A stretch of 64,000 bases of DNA, taken from positions 62,001 through 126,000 of the forward strand of contig JBCBRM010000016.1 in assembly GCA_039819665.1 (NCBI GenBank), in the 5' to 3' direction. A model generated the notes under the pieces. The model did no database searches. It had not been told where the DNA came from and saw only the letters and a program-made list of their open reading frames with translations. How positions within the stretch are numbered: the first letter of the stretch is position 1; each line of letters starts with the position of its first letter. This document shows, one piece after another, positions 26,651 through 35,655 of the stretch. Source of the stretch: JAWPMV01 sp039819665. GTDB taxonomy: Bacteria > Bacteroidota > Bacteroidia > J057. The position numbers and the translations under genes are program-made.

Positions 26651-27109
26651 ATGAATAGAATGAAAGATAAACTCCTCAAGCTAATTACATACAGCCTTTG
26701 GGCAAACACAAAGGTATTCAAGACTTTGATTGACGAAAATATTACGGACGATAAAATGATCTTCTGGGCAGGCCATATCCTGAATGCTCAAGAGATCTGG
26801 ATGGATAGAATCGAGAATAAAGTAGTGGCGATCTCACCTATGGAAATGCGGGACAAGGATAAACTACTCCTTGATTTAGAATCCCTAAACACTCGATTCC
26901 ATAATTTAGTTGATTCAACAAAAGAAGAAGAGTTGGGTAACGTAATTCATTATAAGAATAGTAAAGGTACTCCCTTCGAAAGTATTCTCTCAGACATATT
27001 ATTTCATCTGATCAACCATGATACCCACCATCGATCCCAAATAGCAGCCCGGCTCCGGGAACAGGGATATATACCTCCAACAACAGATTATATATTTTTT
27101 GTACGTTAA
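26651..27109 (+). CDS. DinB-family protein
   Basis: This 152-aa protein has the DinB four-helix layout. A possible metal-binding His triad sits at the GHILNAQEIWMDR helix and the late HLINHDTHHRSQIAARLREQG helix. The ending PPTTDYIFFVR is common in the family. A second ATG nine bases downstream (MKDKLL) is also possible. DinB/YfiT-like proteins include thiol transferases and damage-induced proteins; the substrate is unknown here. It is divergent from the TlpA gene. Confidence 0.85.
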   Translation: MNRMKDKLLKLITYSLWANTKVFKTLIDENITDDKMIFWAGHILNAQEIWMDRIENKVVAISPMEMRDKDKLLLDLESLNTRFHNLVDSTKEEELGNVIHYKNSKGTPFESILSDILFHLINHDTHHRSQIAARLREQGYIPPTTDYIFFVR

Positions 27110-27158
27110 AATTGACTTCGAAAATCCTAATTTCCTGCTAACTTCGGGCTGAACCAAT

Positions 27159-30131
27159 ATGAACCACATGAATAGTGCTCTGGAATCAAAATTAAGCATC
27201 CTGGGAGCTTCTCTCGATGGAGAACTTTACTATGATTCCATGATGCGAGCTCTCTACGCAACTGATGCATCTGTATACCGCGAACTTCCTCTGGCTGTGG
27301 CTATGCCCAGACATGCGGAAGATATTAAGCAACTCATTCATTTTGCTCGGACAGAAGAGACTTCCCTTATCCCCAGAACTGCAGGAACCTCCCTGGCAGG
27401 TCAATGCGTGGGACAAGGAATAGTCGTCGATTGCAGCCGCTATATGACGCGTATCCTCGAATTCAATGAGGAAGAATCCTGGGTAAGAGTTCAACCGGGG
27501 GTGGTGCGTGATGATCTCAATGTTCATTTAAAACCTCATGGCTTTTTGTTTGGCCCTAATACCTCTACCTCAAACCGAGCCATGATTGGAGGGATGGTTG
27601 GGAATAATTCCTCGGGAACCTATTCTTTGGTTTATGGGACCACCCGTGATCACCTTATGGAGGTGCGGGCTATTTTGAGTGATGGATCAGATGTAATTTT
27701 CAAAGAGTTAACGGAGAAAGAGTTTCAGGCAAAACTGGAATTGAATACCCTTGAAGGGGAAATTTACCGTCATTTGGTAGAAGAATTAAGTGATGAGGCT
27801 CAAAGAAATCGCATTCGAAAAGAATTTCCAAAAGCAAGTATCCATAGAAGGAATACCGGCTATGCCGTGGATTTACTCCTGGAAAGCGAGGTCTTTTCCA
27901 GTAAAAAAGTCCCATTCAACTTTTGCAAACTGATCGCAGGTTCGGAAGGAACCCTCGCTTTTATCACAGAAATCAAAATTCATATTGATCCAGTCCCTCC
28001 GCCAGAGATCGGCCTCGTTTGTGTCCATTTCAATTCGGTCGGAGAATCCCTGAAGGCGGTTCTTAAGGTCATGGACCATAAGCCACGTGCAGTAGAGCTA
28101 ATGGATAAGATCATTATGGATCGAACCAAGGATAGCCTGATGTACCGGGACTACCGCTTCTTTATTAAAGGTGATCCAGAAGCTATATTGGTAATTGAAG
28201 TAGGAGGAGAAACTGAAGATGAGGTAGACCGGAAGCTTGACAAGCTCGAAATAGACCTTAAGAAAGCTGGTTTTGGTTACCATTACCACAAAGTATTTGG
28301 AGATAAAATCAGAAAGGTCTGGAACTTGCGAAAAGCGGGTCTTGGACTCCTTTTTAACATAAAGGGCGATAGGAAATACGTCGCAGTAATTGAAGATACA
28401 GCCGTCCATATTGAAGACCTTCCGGCTTATATAGCCGAATTCGGGGCTATGATGGATCGCTACGGGCAGACTTCTGTGTATTATGCCCATGCAGGGGCAG
28501 GCGAGATACACCTGCGACCCATCCTGAATCTCAAAGATCCTGATGATCGAAAGATGTTCCGCAAGATTGGGCATGACACAGCTGTTTTGGTAAAAAAATA
28601 CCAGGGATCACTTAGTGGAGAGCATGGAGATGGAAGAGTTAGGGGAGAATTTATCCCCATTATGGTAGGGGAGGAAAATTATGAAATGTTCCGTCGTTTG
28701 AAGGACGCATGGGACCCCAAGCATATTTTCAATCCTGGAAAAATCGTCAATGCGCCCCCCATGGATGTTTCCATGCGTTTCGACGAAAATCCTCCTGAAA
28801 AAAGATTTGAAACGGCCTTTGACTTCACTTCTACAGATGGAATCCTGCGGGCTACAGAGAAGTGTAACGGCTCTGGTGATTGCAGAAAGACACATTTATC
28901 GGGCGGTACCATGTGTCCCAGTTATATGGCAACTAGACAGGAAAAGGATACTACCCGCGCAAGAGCCAATATCCTGAGAGAAGTACTCACTCGTTCGGAA
29001 GACGATAATCCCTTTGCCAATGACGACATCTACAATGTCATGGACCTCTGCCTTTCCTGCAAAGGTTGTGCATCTGAGTGTCCTTCTAACGTAAATGTCG
29101 CTACCCTCAAAGCAGAATTTCAGCATCAGTACTACAAAACCCACGGAATTCCTTTTCGGTCAAAAGCATTCGCCAACATCTCTCGCTTAAATGGACTTGG
29201 GGCAATAGCACCTGGCCTGACGAACTTCTTTTTGCAGAAAGCAGGGAGTGGATTGGTAAAAAGTGTGCTGAAACTCGCGCCAAAAAGAAAACTTCCGGGT
29301 CTCTATCATACGACTTTGAGAAAGTGGTACAAAAAAGTCTACAAAAATATCGTTCCGGGTCCGGTTGAGGCAGGTGCTAAAGGCAAAGTATATTTTTTCT
29401 GCGATGAATTCACCAATTTCAATGACACGGAGATTGGTATTATCGCGATTCGCTTGCTATATGCGCTGGGGTATGAAGTGATTATGCCATCTCATGTAGA
29501 AAGTGGAAGGGCACATATTTCTAAAGGAATTCTCAATCCCGTCAAAAAGTTGGCTAAAAAGAATGTGGAGATATTTAGCCAGCTGGTAAGTGTTGATACG
29601 CCTTTAATCGGATTGGAACCTTCTGCAATTCTTAGTTTCAGAGATGAATATCCACTACTGGTTCCTGATAACTTAAAAGAAGCTGCGATTAGATTGGGAG
29701 GAAATGCCCTTATGATCGATGAGTTTCTTTCTCGTGAAATTGATGCAGGCAATCTGGATGCTTCTTTATTCTCAGATCAGGAAAAGGATATTTTACTTCA
29801 CGGTCATTGCCACCAAAAAGCTTTATCCTCTGTCAATCACAGTCAAAAAATTCTTTCTCTACCCAGTAATTATGAGGTCGAAGTTATCCCTTCAGGTTGT
29901 TGTGGAATGGCAGGTTCCTTTGGTTATGAAGCAGAGCATTTTGACTTATCGATGAAAATCGGTGAATTGGTCCTATTCCCTACTATCCGAAAAGCACCGG
30001 AAAAAATAGTAGTTGCTCCCGGAACAAGCTGCAGGCACCAGATTCTGGATGGAACGGATCGCCAGGCCATGCATCCAGTGGAAGTGCTTTGGAATGCACT
30101 CGAAGGAAGAGATAGAAGCAATGAGGAGTAG
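27159..30131 (+). CDS. Fused FAD-linked oxidoreductase and Fe-S/CCG protein (GlcD-GlcF-like)
   Basis: This 990-aa protein fuses two usually separate subunits. Residues about 20-480 are an FAD-binding PCMH domain with a GlcD/DLD-type C-terminal cap (PRTAGTSLAGQ, VGNNSSGTYS, ending SGEHGDGRVRGEF). Residues about 560-650 hold two [4Fe-4S] cluster motifs (EKCNGSGDCR...MCPSY and CLSCKGCASECPSNV). Residues about 740-970 form two cysteine-rich CCG-type domains (HGHCHQKA and SGCCGMAGSFGYE). Such fusions oxidise a 2-hydroxy acid such as D-lactate or glycolate and pass electrons on to quinone. The substrate is not evident from the neighbours. Confidence 0.88.
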   Translation: MNHMNSALESKLSILGASLDGELYYDSMMRALYATDASVYRELPLAVAMPRHAEDIKQLIHFARTEETSLIPRTAGTSLAGQCVGQGIVVDCSRYMTRILEFNEEESWVRVQPGVVRDDLNVHLKPHGFLFGPNTSTSNRAMIGGMVGNNSSGTYSLVYGTTRDHLMEVRAILSDGSDVIFKELTEKEFQAKLELNTLEGEIYRHLVEELSDEAQRNRIRKEFPKASIHRRNTGYAVDLLLESEVFSSKKVPFNFCKLIAGSEGTLAFITEIKIHIDPVPPPEIGLVCVHFNSVGESLKAVLKVMDHKPRAVELMDKIIMDRTKDSLMYRDYRFFIKGDPEAILVIEVGGETEDEVDRKLDKLEIDLKKAGFGYHYHKVFGDKIRKVWNLRKAGLGLLFNIKGDRKYVAVIEDTAVHIEDLPAYIAEFGAMMDRYGQTSVYYAHAGAGEIHLRPILNLKDPDDRKMFRKIGHDTAVLVKKYQGSLSGEHGDGRVRGEFIPIMVGEENYEMFRRLKDAWDPKHIFNPGKIVNAPPMDVSMRFDENPPEKRFETAFDFTSTDGILRATEKCNGSGDCRKTHLSGGTMCPSYMATRQEKDTTRARANILREVLTRSEDDNPFANDDIYNVMDLCLSCKGCASECPSNVNVATLKAEFQHQYYKTHGIPFRSKAFANISRLNGLGAIAPGLTNFFLQKAGSGLVKSVLKLAPKRKLPGLYHTTLRKWYKKVYKNIVPGPVEAGAKGKVYFFCDEFTNFNDTEIGIIAIRLLYALGYEVIMPSHVESGRAHISKGILNPVKKLAKKNVEIFSQLVSVDTPLIGLEPSAILSFRDEYPLLVPDNLKEAAIRLGGNALMIDEFLSREIDAGNLDASLFSDQEKDILLHGHCHQKALSSVNHSQKILSLPSNYEVEVIPSGCCGMAGSFGYEAEHFDLSMKIGELVLFPTIRKAPEKIVVAPGTSCRHQILDGTDRQAMHPVEVLWNALEGRDRSNEE

Positions 30132-30190
30132 AAAATATTTATCTTTAGCTTTTTCTCATTTCTCCTAAATAGCTTTTGGCCTGACTTAGT

Positions 30191-31495
30191 GTGAAGAATT
30201 CCCAGAAAATAGGACTTTATACCGCAATGGCGGTCGTGATCGCCAATATGATTGGCACCGGTGTTTTTACCAGCCTGGGATTTCAGGTAGTGGAAATACA
30301 ATCGGTCTTTGTACTTATGCTACTTTGGATTACAGGTGGTGTATTGGCTTTTTGTGGGGCTGTTAGTTATGCAGAATTGGGAGCAGTTATGCCCCGCTCA
30401 GGAGGAGAGTATCATTTTCTTTCAAGCATTTACCATCCGGCTTTGGGATTTGTAGGGGGCTGGATTTCGGCTACGGTAGGTTTTGCGGCTCCTGTCGCTT
30501 TGGCAGCCATTACCTTTGGTAAATATTTACAGGGAGTTTTTCCGGGATGGAATGCAGAATTATTGGCGGTTATCGTATTGGTAGCCGTCACCTATGCACA
30601 TTTACATACCGTCAAAAATAGCGGTCGCTTTCAGCGTTTGTTCACAGCTATCAAATTACTACTTGTTTTCGCCTTCATTGTAGGAACGTTCATTTTCACG
30701 CCAGAGCCACAGGATCTTAGTATATTTCCGCAAGTTGGAGATAGAAAACTCCTACTTGGCTCAGCTTTCGCAGTCTCTCTTATCTATGTTTCCTATGCAT
30801 ACACAGGGTGGAATGCAGCCACCTATCTCATCAATGAGATGGAAAACCCTCAGAAACATTTGCCCATCGCATTGGGGGGAGGCACCCTCATTGTGATGAC
30901 TTTGTACGTATTGCTCAATTACTCTTTTCTCTATGCAGCTCCGATGGAGTCTATGGCAAATGAAGTTGAAGTTGGCTTCATAGCTGCAACCTTCGCCTTC
31001 AATACCGGAGTAGCTAAATTTATGGGAGTCGTATTGGCGCTCCTTTTGGTTTCTACCGTCAGCTCCATGGTATTCGCAGGGCCGAGGGTGATTCAGGTTA
31101 TGGGGCAGGATTATCCGGCTTTCAGGACCATGGCCAAAACCAATGCACATGGAGTTCCCGTTCGAGCCATTCTCATTCAGTCAACAATTTCTCTCCTATT
31201 CATCATAACCTCTTCCTTCGATAAGATTTTAGTTTTTGCTGGCTTTACCTTGGGCTGTACCACTTTTTTAGCTGTACTTTCTCTGCTCATACATCGATGG
31301 AGACATAAAGATATCGAACGGCCGTACAAAGCCTGGGGCTATCCCCTTTCGCCCATCATCTACCTTGTCCTTATGGGCTGGACCCTTAGCTATCTCCTGA
31401 TAGAACAAAGCCAAGAATCTATTGCTGGGCTAGCCCTTGGTGCGATCGGTTTATTGCTTTACTATTTTGGGAACCGTGAGAAAGCTGATACGTAG
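30191..31495 (+). CDS. APC-superfamily amino acid permease
   Basis: This 434-aa inner-membrane protein starts with GTG at 30191 (MKNSQKIGLYTAMAVVIANM). It has about twelve TM helices. The TM1 glycine motif (IGTGVF) and the TM6-like region (YAYTGWNAATYLINEMENP) are typical of the APC/LAT-type transporters. The substrate cannot be fixed from sequence. It is followed 10 bp later by the diacylglycerol kinase gene. Confidence 0.85.
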   Translation: MKNSQKIGLYTAMAVVIANMIGTGVFTSLGFQVVEIQSVFVLMLLWITGGVLAFCGAVSYAELGAVMPRSGGEYHFLSSIYHPALGFVGGWISATVGFAAPVALAAITFGKYLQGVFPGWNAELLAVIVLVAVTYAHLHTVKNSGRFQRLFTAIKLLLVFAFIVGTFIFTPEPQDLSIFPQVGDRKLLLGSAFAVSLIYVSYAYTGWNAATYLINEMENPQKHLPIALGGGTLIVMTLYVLLNYSFLYAAPMESMANEVEVGFIAATFAFNTGVAKFMGVVLALLLVSTVSSMVFAGPRVIQVMGQDYPAFRTMAKTNAHGVPVRAILIQSTISLLFIITSSFDKILVFAGFTLGCTTFLAVLSLLIHRWRHKDIERPYKAWGYPLSPIIYLVLMGWTLSYLLIEQSQESIAGLALGAIGLLLYYFGNREKADT

Positions 31496-31505
31496 ATAGC
31501 ATAAG

Positions 31506-31880
31506 ATGTGTATGATAAAGTTCCTCAAACAAAGGGTAAAAAGTTTTGGCTATGCATTTAAAGGTATAGGCACCTTTTTTTCTGATGAGGCGCATCCTAA
31601 GATTCATTTGCTAGCCATTGTTGTCATTACAGCTCTGGGATTCTATTTAGGCCTGAATACTACCGAATGGTGCCTGATTATCATATGCATGGCCTTGACC
31701 CTGTGTGCGGAAGCCTTTAATAGCGCTCTTGAAGCCCTGACAGATTTGGTTTCTCCAGAACATCATCCCTTGGCTGGAAAAGCAAAAGACTTAGCAGCTG
31801 GAGCCGTATTACTTACTGTTATTTTAGGAGGTATTGTTTGGGGAATTATCTTCTTACCGAAGATTTTTGCCTTGTTTTAG
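31506..31880 (+). CDS. dgkA: Small diacylglycerol/undecaprenol kinase
   Basis: This 124-aa protein has three TM helices and the DgkA signature AEAFNSALEALTDL, plus an HPLAGKAKDLAAGAVLL stretch that holds the catalytic and Mg-binding residues. The small integral-membrane enzyme phosphorylates diacylglycerol or, in many bacteria, undecaprenol. Length is normal for the family. Here undecaprenol is plausible because it supplies lipid carrier for cell-wall synthesis, but the sequence does not decide this. Confidence 0.88.
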   Translation: MCMIKFLKQRVKSFGYAFKGIGTFFSDEAHPKIHLLAIVVITALGFYLGLNTTEWCLIIICMALTLCAEAFNSALEALTDLVSPEHHPLAGKAKDLAAGAVLLTVILGGIVWGIIFLPKIFALF

Positions 31881-31950
31881 GATAATTCCGACCCACCAAA
31901 CCCCTTTCGCGCAAGCCCCATTTCCCTTAATGCGCGATTAATGGAAATGC

Positions 31951-32005
31951 ACTGCAAGCCTTTCTATCTATGGCCCAGCGGGTTGTTTCCTTTTTTGCGA
32001 TAAAG
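31951..32005 (+). repeat. Direct repeat unit, left copy
   Basis: ACTGCAAGCCTTTCTATC and then GGTTGTTTCCTTTTTTGCGA match the right copy at 32177-32231 (ACTGCAGGCCTTACTCTA; GGTCGTTTCCATTTTTTGCG) with scattered mismatches. Confidence 0.65.
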
Positions 32006-32058
32006 TTCGATATGAGTTGTATCTATCAAGATCAAGTCCTGCCTGACCTTTACAACTG

Positions 32059-32148
32059 GTCATCCCGGCCTTAAACCAAGAGCCGGGATCCCTAGCAAAC
32101 ACAGGATAAGGCTAGAGTTCCCGGATACCTATTAGGTTCCGGGACGAC
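32059..32148. repeat. Palindromic REP-like element (double hairpin)
   Basis: The element begins GTCATCCCGG and ends CCGGGACGAC, and it is largely its own reverse complement. Each half forms its own hairpin: TCCCGGC...GCCGGGA on the left and TCCCGG...CCGGGA on the right. CTAGC / GCTAG lies in the middle. A half unit occurs at 41996-42025. Confidence 0.7.
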
Positions 32149-32176
32149 AAAATTTTATTTACTCTTTAACTAAAAA

Positions 32177-32237
32177 ACTGCAGGCCTTACTCTATTTGGC
32201 TCGTGGGTCGTTTCCATTTTTTGCGAAAAAAGGGAAA
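32177..32237 (+). repeat. Direct repeat unit, right copy, ending in a hairpin
   Basis: This is the second copy of the 55-bp unit. At its end TTTCCATTTTTT (32211-32222) and AAAAAAGGGAAA (32226-32237) form a 12-bp stem with one mismatch around GCG. Confidence 0.6.
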
Positions 32238-32268
32238 AGGGATTTTGGCAGAAGGGTTCCTAAGACTC

Positions 32269-34398
32269 TTATCTCACTTGCAACAAAAATTTCTCAAAAA
32301 ATACCGCATCCTCTACTTCCACTTTCATCAAATAGGCCCCGGAAGCCGGAAATTCTAAGAGCAAATTTTCCTCGACCAGGCCCCGCCTTTCTCCTAAATT
32401 TTTCTGCATCAATTCTCTTCCCTGCAAGTCAAAAATGGAAAGTTTCACCTCTTCTCCATGTAGGTTATCCAGACTCATATTCATCTGACCGGAATTGGGA
32501 TTAGGATAAAGCCTGAATTCATGGCGATCTGCTAGCTCTGGTTCAAGACCCACAACTCTACAAGTTCCTTCGATGCGGATGTTATCGAGGTAAATATTAT
32601 TGCCAAAATCAGAGACGGTTTCAAACCTCAAAGCAAATTGAGATTGTCCTACATACGCATTCAGATCTATTTCAACACATTCAGCACCATCTCCGGCATA
32701 ACACCAATCCTCATCAACTGCAGGAACGAAAGGGCCTGGATTACTTCCAGTTGGTGGGGCTGTTGCAAAACTCTGCATGCCATCATCTCCCATTCGAATC
32801 AAAGCATCAGGGAAGGTATTTCCCCCATCAGTAGAAGCATAAATGATCAGGCTATCTCTTTCTGTCCCAACTTCCTGTACATAACTATAGTCGAAATTAA
32901 AGGTGATATTATCTACCTCGCTCAAATCAATCGATGGAGAGACCAAGCCATCTCTGGCACCAACAGCTGCATAAAAATATAGTTGAACATAGGCAGTATT
33001 ATTTCCCGCCCTACTTCCTCCGGCAGCCTGAGTCTCCCAGGTCAACGCATTATCAGGATTGTCTATGGTCCAGCTAGCAGGGATTCCATTTTCAAATTGC
33101 TCCTCAAAAACGATAGAAGGGTCATTGCTATTGACTGTGATTTGATCTGTTAGGGTTAACGTCCGATTTCCAAAAGAATTTCCTGCTTCAAGGGTAACTG
33201 AATAAATTCCTGCTGTTGGATAAGTGACGACTGGATTAGGATCTGTAGAAGTAGAAGGAATACCTCCGGGGAAGCTCCAATTCCATTCATCGGGATCATT
33301 TACGGAAGCATCTGAAAAACGGATAGATTGCCCGGCACACACGATGGTACTGCTGCTGTTGAATGCCACTGCTGGTGGCAGGTCTTCAGTACAAGCATTT
33401 GAATTTGCCAGAATACCCCTACGTGGAGAATTAGTAAGCACTGTCCGCATACGGGTCTTTTGGTCCTGAGTAAAAATATTCATGCATGCATCATCTGAAG
33501 ATTCCATATAGTTTCTCACCATATCTTCAGAACCACAGGAAACATGTCCCAAATCACAACCAAAGTTCTGCGCATCACTTTGAGGCGTATCCGCACAAAA
33601 ATCATCCTGGTTACAACCTCCCCGGTCTCTTCCTTCTGGGTGAAAAACCCCCAGCCAATGGCCGATCTCATGAGTTGCTGTTCTTCCTTGATTATAGGGG
33701 AAAGCTACATTACCTCTTCGACCAAAGAATGTTGGAGCTACTACTATCCCATCTGTGCTTGCCCCTCCATTGTCAGCCGGAAGCCCACTAAGACTTGCCA
33801 TATTGGGGAATTGAGCAAACCCCAGGACATTTCCCGTAATTTCTGTAACCCAGACATTGAGGTAGCGATCCGGATCCCAAAAAGTAGCAGGCTTGATATT
33901 ATTATCGATATAAATATCAGACCAGGGAGGAGCCACCCAACCAAAATCATTGCGATTGACGCGATTGATCCCTCTTTCCAATAAAGGATCACCATTGGGA
34001 TCGAGGGTAGCCGGACAAAATTCTATTTCTATATCAGCACCTACAGGATCATTATTAAAACCGGGGGTTCCGGACTTTCTGCGATAATCCTCATTCAACA
34101 CCTCGATTTGAGACATAACCTGGTCCAAACTCAGATTGGACCCAACCCCCACATCCTCTCCGTCATGAACGATATGGACAATGATTGGCAAGGTCAATAG
34201 CATGCGATTTTCAATACGATTGGCTCCCAGTGCGATATTTCGCTGCATGGACATTTCAAAATCATCCAGGCTTCCCAGGCTGGGATCATTCGCCCTACGC
34301 ATACTATCCATTTCCATTGCCCGGCAAAGCCTCCTGCCTTGCCCAAAAGAATCTAAACATATCAGTAATAACCCCAATAGGAAGACGGTATATCTCAT
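32269..34398 (-). CDS. Secreted M43-family zinc metalloprotease with T9SS sorting domain
   Basis: This 709-aa protein has a signal peptide (MRYTVFLLGLLLICLDSFGQ). The catalytic domain holds the extended zinc motif HEIGHWLGVFH near residue 236 and a Met-turn region (MVRNYMESSDDACM) further on, as in pappalysin-type M43 proteases. A PKD domain follows at about 340-425 (FSDASVNDPDEWNWSFPGG). A jelly-roll or MAM-like region comes at about 430-600, and a T9SS type A domain at about 635-709 (YPNPNSGQMNM). It should be a secreted, calcium-assisted protease. Related proteins include ulilysin-like enzymes. Confidence 0.9.
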   Translation of the reverse strand: MRYTVFLLGLLLICLDSFGQGRRLCRAMEMDSMRRANDPSLGSLDDFEMSMQRNIALGANRIENRMLLTLPIIVHIVHDGEDVGVGSNLSLDQVMSQIEVLNEDYRRKSGTPGFNNDPVGADIEIEFCPATLDPNGDPLLERGINRVNRNDFGWVAPPWSDIYIDNNIKPATFWDPDRYLNVWVTEITGNVLGFAQFPNMASLSGLPADNGGASTDGIVVAPTFFGRRGNVAFPYNQGRTATHEIGHWLGVFHPEGRDRGGCNQDDFCADTPQSDAQNFGCDLGHVSCGSEDMVRNYMESSDDACMNIFTQDQKTRMRTVLTNSPRRGILANSNACTEDLPPAVAFNSSSTIVCAGQSIRFSDASVNDPDEWNWSFPGGIPSTSTDPNPVVTYPTAGIYSVTLEAGNSFGNRTLTLTDQITVNSNDPSIVFEEQFENGIPASWTIDNPDNALTWETQAAGGSRAGNNTAYVQLYFYAAVGARDGLVSPSIDLSEVDNITFNFDYSYVQEVGTERDSLIIYASTDGGNTFPDALIRMGDDGMQSFATAPPTGSNPGPFVPAVDEDWCYAGDGAECVEIDLNAYVGQSQFALRFETVSDFGNNIYLDNIRIEGTCRVVGLEPELADRHEFRLYPNPNSGQMNMSLDNLHGEEVKLSIFDLQGRELMQKNLGERRGLVEENLLLEFPASGAYLMKVEVEDAVFFEKFLLQVR

Positions 34399-34524
34399 TC
34401 CAGTTCTTTTGTCCCAAGAAATCTAAGTTTTTGTTCACAAACAAGGATAAAATTTGGGAGTCCATAGGTTTACAACTTGCTGCTCAGACAATTTTTTGCA
34501 AATTGAAGATAAGAATAACACCTC

Positions 34525-35058
34525 ATGCAACTGATCATCGCTTCCCAAAATCCCATCAAAGTCAATGCTACCCTTAAAGGCTTTCAGGCTATGTTTCCTC
34601 AGGAATCTTTTGAGGTAGAAGGGGTATCCATAGCTTCTGGTGTGTCAGATCAACCCATGACTGACATAGAGACTTTGCAGGGAGCGGTAAACCGGGCTCA
34701 TCATGCAAAGGAACTTTACCCACAAGCCGATTTTTGGATAGGGATAGAAGGTGGATTGGAGGAAAGAAACCAAGACTATCATGCCTTTGCCTGGGTATAT
34801 GTACTGAACCATCAGCAAAAAGGGCAAAGCAGAAGTGCTTCCTTTCAACTCCCCCCACAAGTCCGCCAATTGATTCGTCAAGGAATGGAGCTGGGAGATG
34901 CGGATGATGTGGTTTTTGGGAGCAAAAACTCCAAGCAGGCAAATGGTGCTGTGGGCCTTTTGAGTGGAGATGCGATTGTTAGGGAGACGCTTTACATACC
35001 AGCTGTTACACTGGCTTTAGTCCCCTTCCGAAATCAGGATTTATTTAAGCAGGAGTAG
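34525..35058 (+). CDS. yjjX: Inosine/xanthosine triphosphatase (YjjX/DUF84)
   Basis: This 177-aa protein starts with MQLIIASQNPIKVNA, the YjjX-type nucleotide-binding loop. It continues with FWIGIEGGLEE and a late GAVGLLSGDAIVRE stretch, all typical of the non-canonical purine NTPase family. It would remove ITP and XTP from the nucleotide pool. Length matches YjjX (about 170-180 aa). Its 3' end overlaps the convergent neighbour by 14 bp. Confidence 0.88.
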   Translation: MQLIIASQNPIKVNATLKGFQAMFPQESFEVEGVSIASGVSDQPMTDIETLQGAVNRAHHAKELYPQADFWIGIEGGLEERNQDYHAFAWVYVLNHQQKGQSRSASFQLPPQVRQLIRQGMELGDADDVVFGSKNSKQANGAVGLLSGDAIVRETLYIPAVTLALVPFRNQDLFKQE

Positions 35059-35527
35059 ATTCGAGAAAAGCCTGGATGTGTTTACCCAAATATTCCAGTT
35101 TCTTTAGGTCAGCTGTATTTTTTTGCTGAAGGGTATACCATTTTTCCCCTTCATCTTTCACACTCAATCTAAACTTTGCCGGATTCCCCTTTTGATCGAT
35201 TCGAAGACCTTTTATTTCGGATAAAGGCTTATCTACGATAATTTTTTTCGTCCAGCCTTTTCGATGGTAAAGTTTAAAATTATCATTCTCTTTATCGAAG
35301 ACAGCTTTACTCGTCCGTAAAAGAAAGGTAAATCCCGCAAGAGAAGCCAAACAAAGTACTCCTCCCATCCAATAGGTAAAGCGATAGGTGGACTGAGCCC
35401 CAAAGTGTCTGGCAGTCCCAATGGTCAGGGAAATTCCCGCGACAAATAAGGATGCCAATATGCCTTGTAAGAGTAAGCCTCTTTGCTCTATTACCAGTTT
35501 TTTTGCGGTATGTTCGGTTATGTCCAT
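35045..35527 (-). CDS. Two-TM membrane protein of unknown function
   Basis: This 160-aa protein has two hydrophobic segments near residues 17-37 and 50-70. A soluble C-terminal part follows, with a beta-rich, PH-like look (DNDNFKLYHRK then PLSEIKGLRIDQ). I do not recognise the family. It overlaps yjjX at the 3' end and is divergent from pyrR, whose leader occupies the intervening 128 bp. Confidence 0.55.
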   Translation of the reverse strand: MDITEHTAKKLVIEQRGLLLQGILASLFVAGISLTIGTARHFGAQSTYRFTYWMGGVLCLASLAGFTFLLRTSKAVFDKENDNFKLYHRKGWTKKIIVDKPLSEIKGLRIDQKGNPAKFRLSVKDEGEKWYTLQQKNTADLKKLEYLGKHIQAFLESTPA

Positions 35528-35576
35528 ATTCTTTAGCTCTTTGTGAAGAAAAAGCCCTTCAAATACGCCAAATTCC

Positions 35577-35623
35577 CTCTTTCTTCAAAGGAAAAGAGAT
35601 TTATGCGAAAAGGGTTCTCTTTT
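35577..35623 (+). promoter_or_regulatory. Possible attenuator in the pyrR leader
   Basis: AAAAGAGA (35592-35599) pairs with TCTCTTTT (35616-35623), which is followed by TTATT, giving a weak terminator-like hairpin. The same left arm (GAAAAGAG) can pair with CTCTTTC at 35577-35583 instead. The two folds exclude each other, as in pyr attenuators. The stems are AT-rich and I do not see the conserved PyrR-binding loop, so this is tentative. Confidence 0.3.
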
Positions 35624-35655
35624 TTATTGATTTATTCGCAATTTTAACCCCCGAA

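Larger units (their letters stand above)
31881..32268. other. 388-bp gap filled by composite intergenic repeats
   Basis: No ORF is credible here. The gap holds two direct copies of a 55-bp unit (31951-32005 and 32177-32231) flanking a 90-bp palindromic element (32059-32148). The right-hand direct copy ends in a T/A-stem hairpin. Confidence 0.75.

Noticed and set aside
28098..28574. 158-codon minus-strand frame inside the GlcD-GlcF fusion
   Set aside because: Antisense shadow; the forward frame carries continuous family motifs.
32196..32504. Open frame of 102 codons on the plus strand
   Set aside because: It overlaps the C-terminal T9SS domain of the M43 protease on the other strand and starts in repeat sequence; no protein-like pattern.
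33486..33984. Long plus-strand frames inside the M43 protease gene
   Set aside because: They are antisense to well-supported coding sequence with a zinc motif and have no recognisable content.
35452..35655. 5' extension of the pyrR frame
   Set aside because: The extra 68 residues overlap the divergent gene and are unlike PyrR; the ATG at 35656 gives the normal N-terminus.
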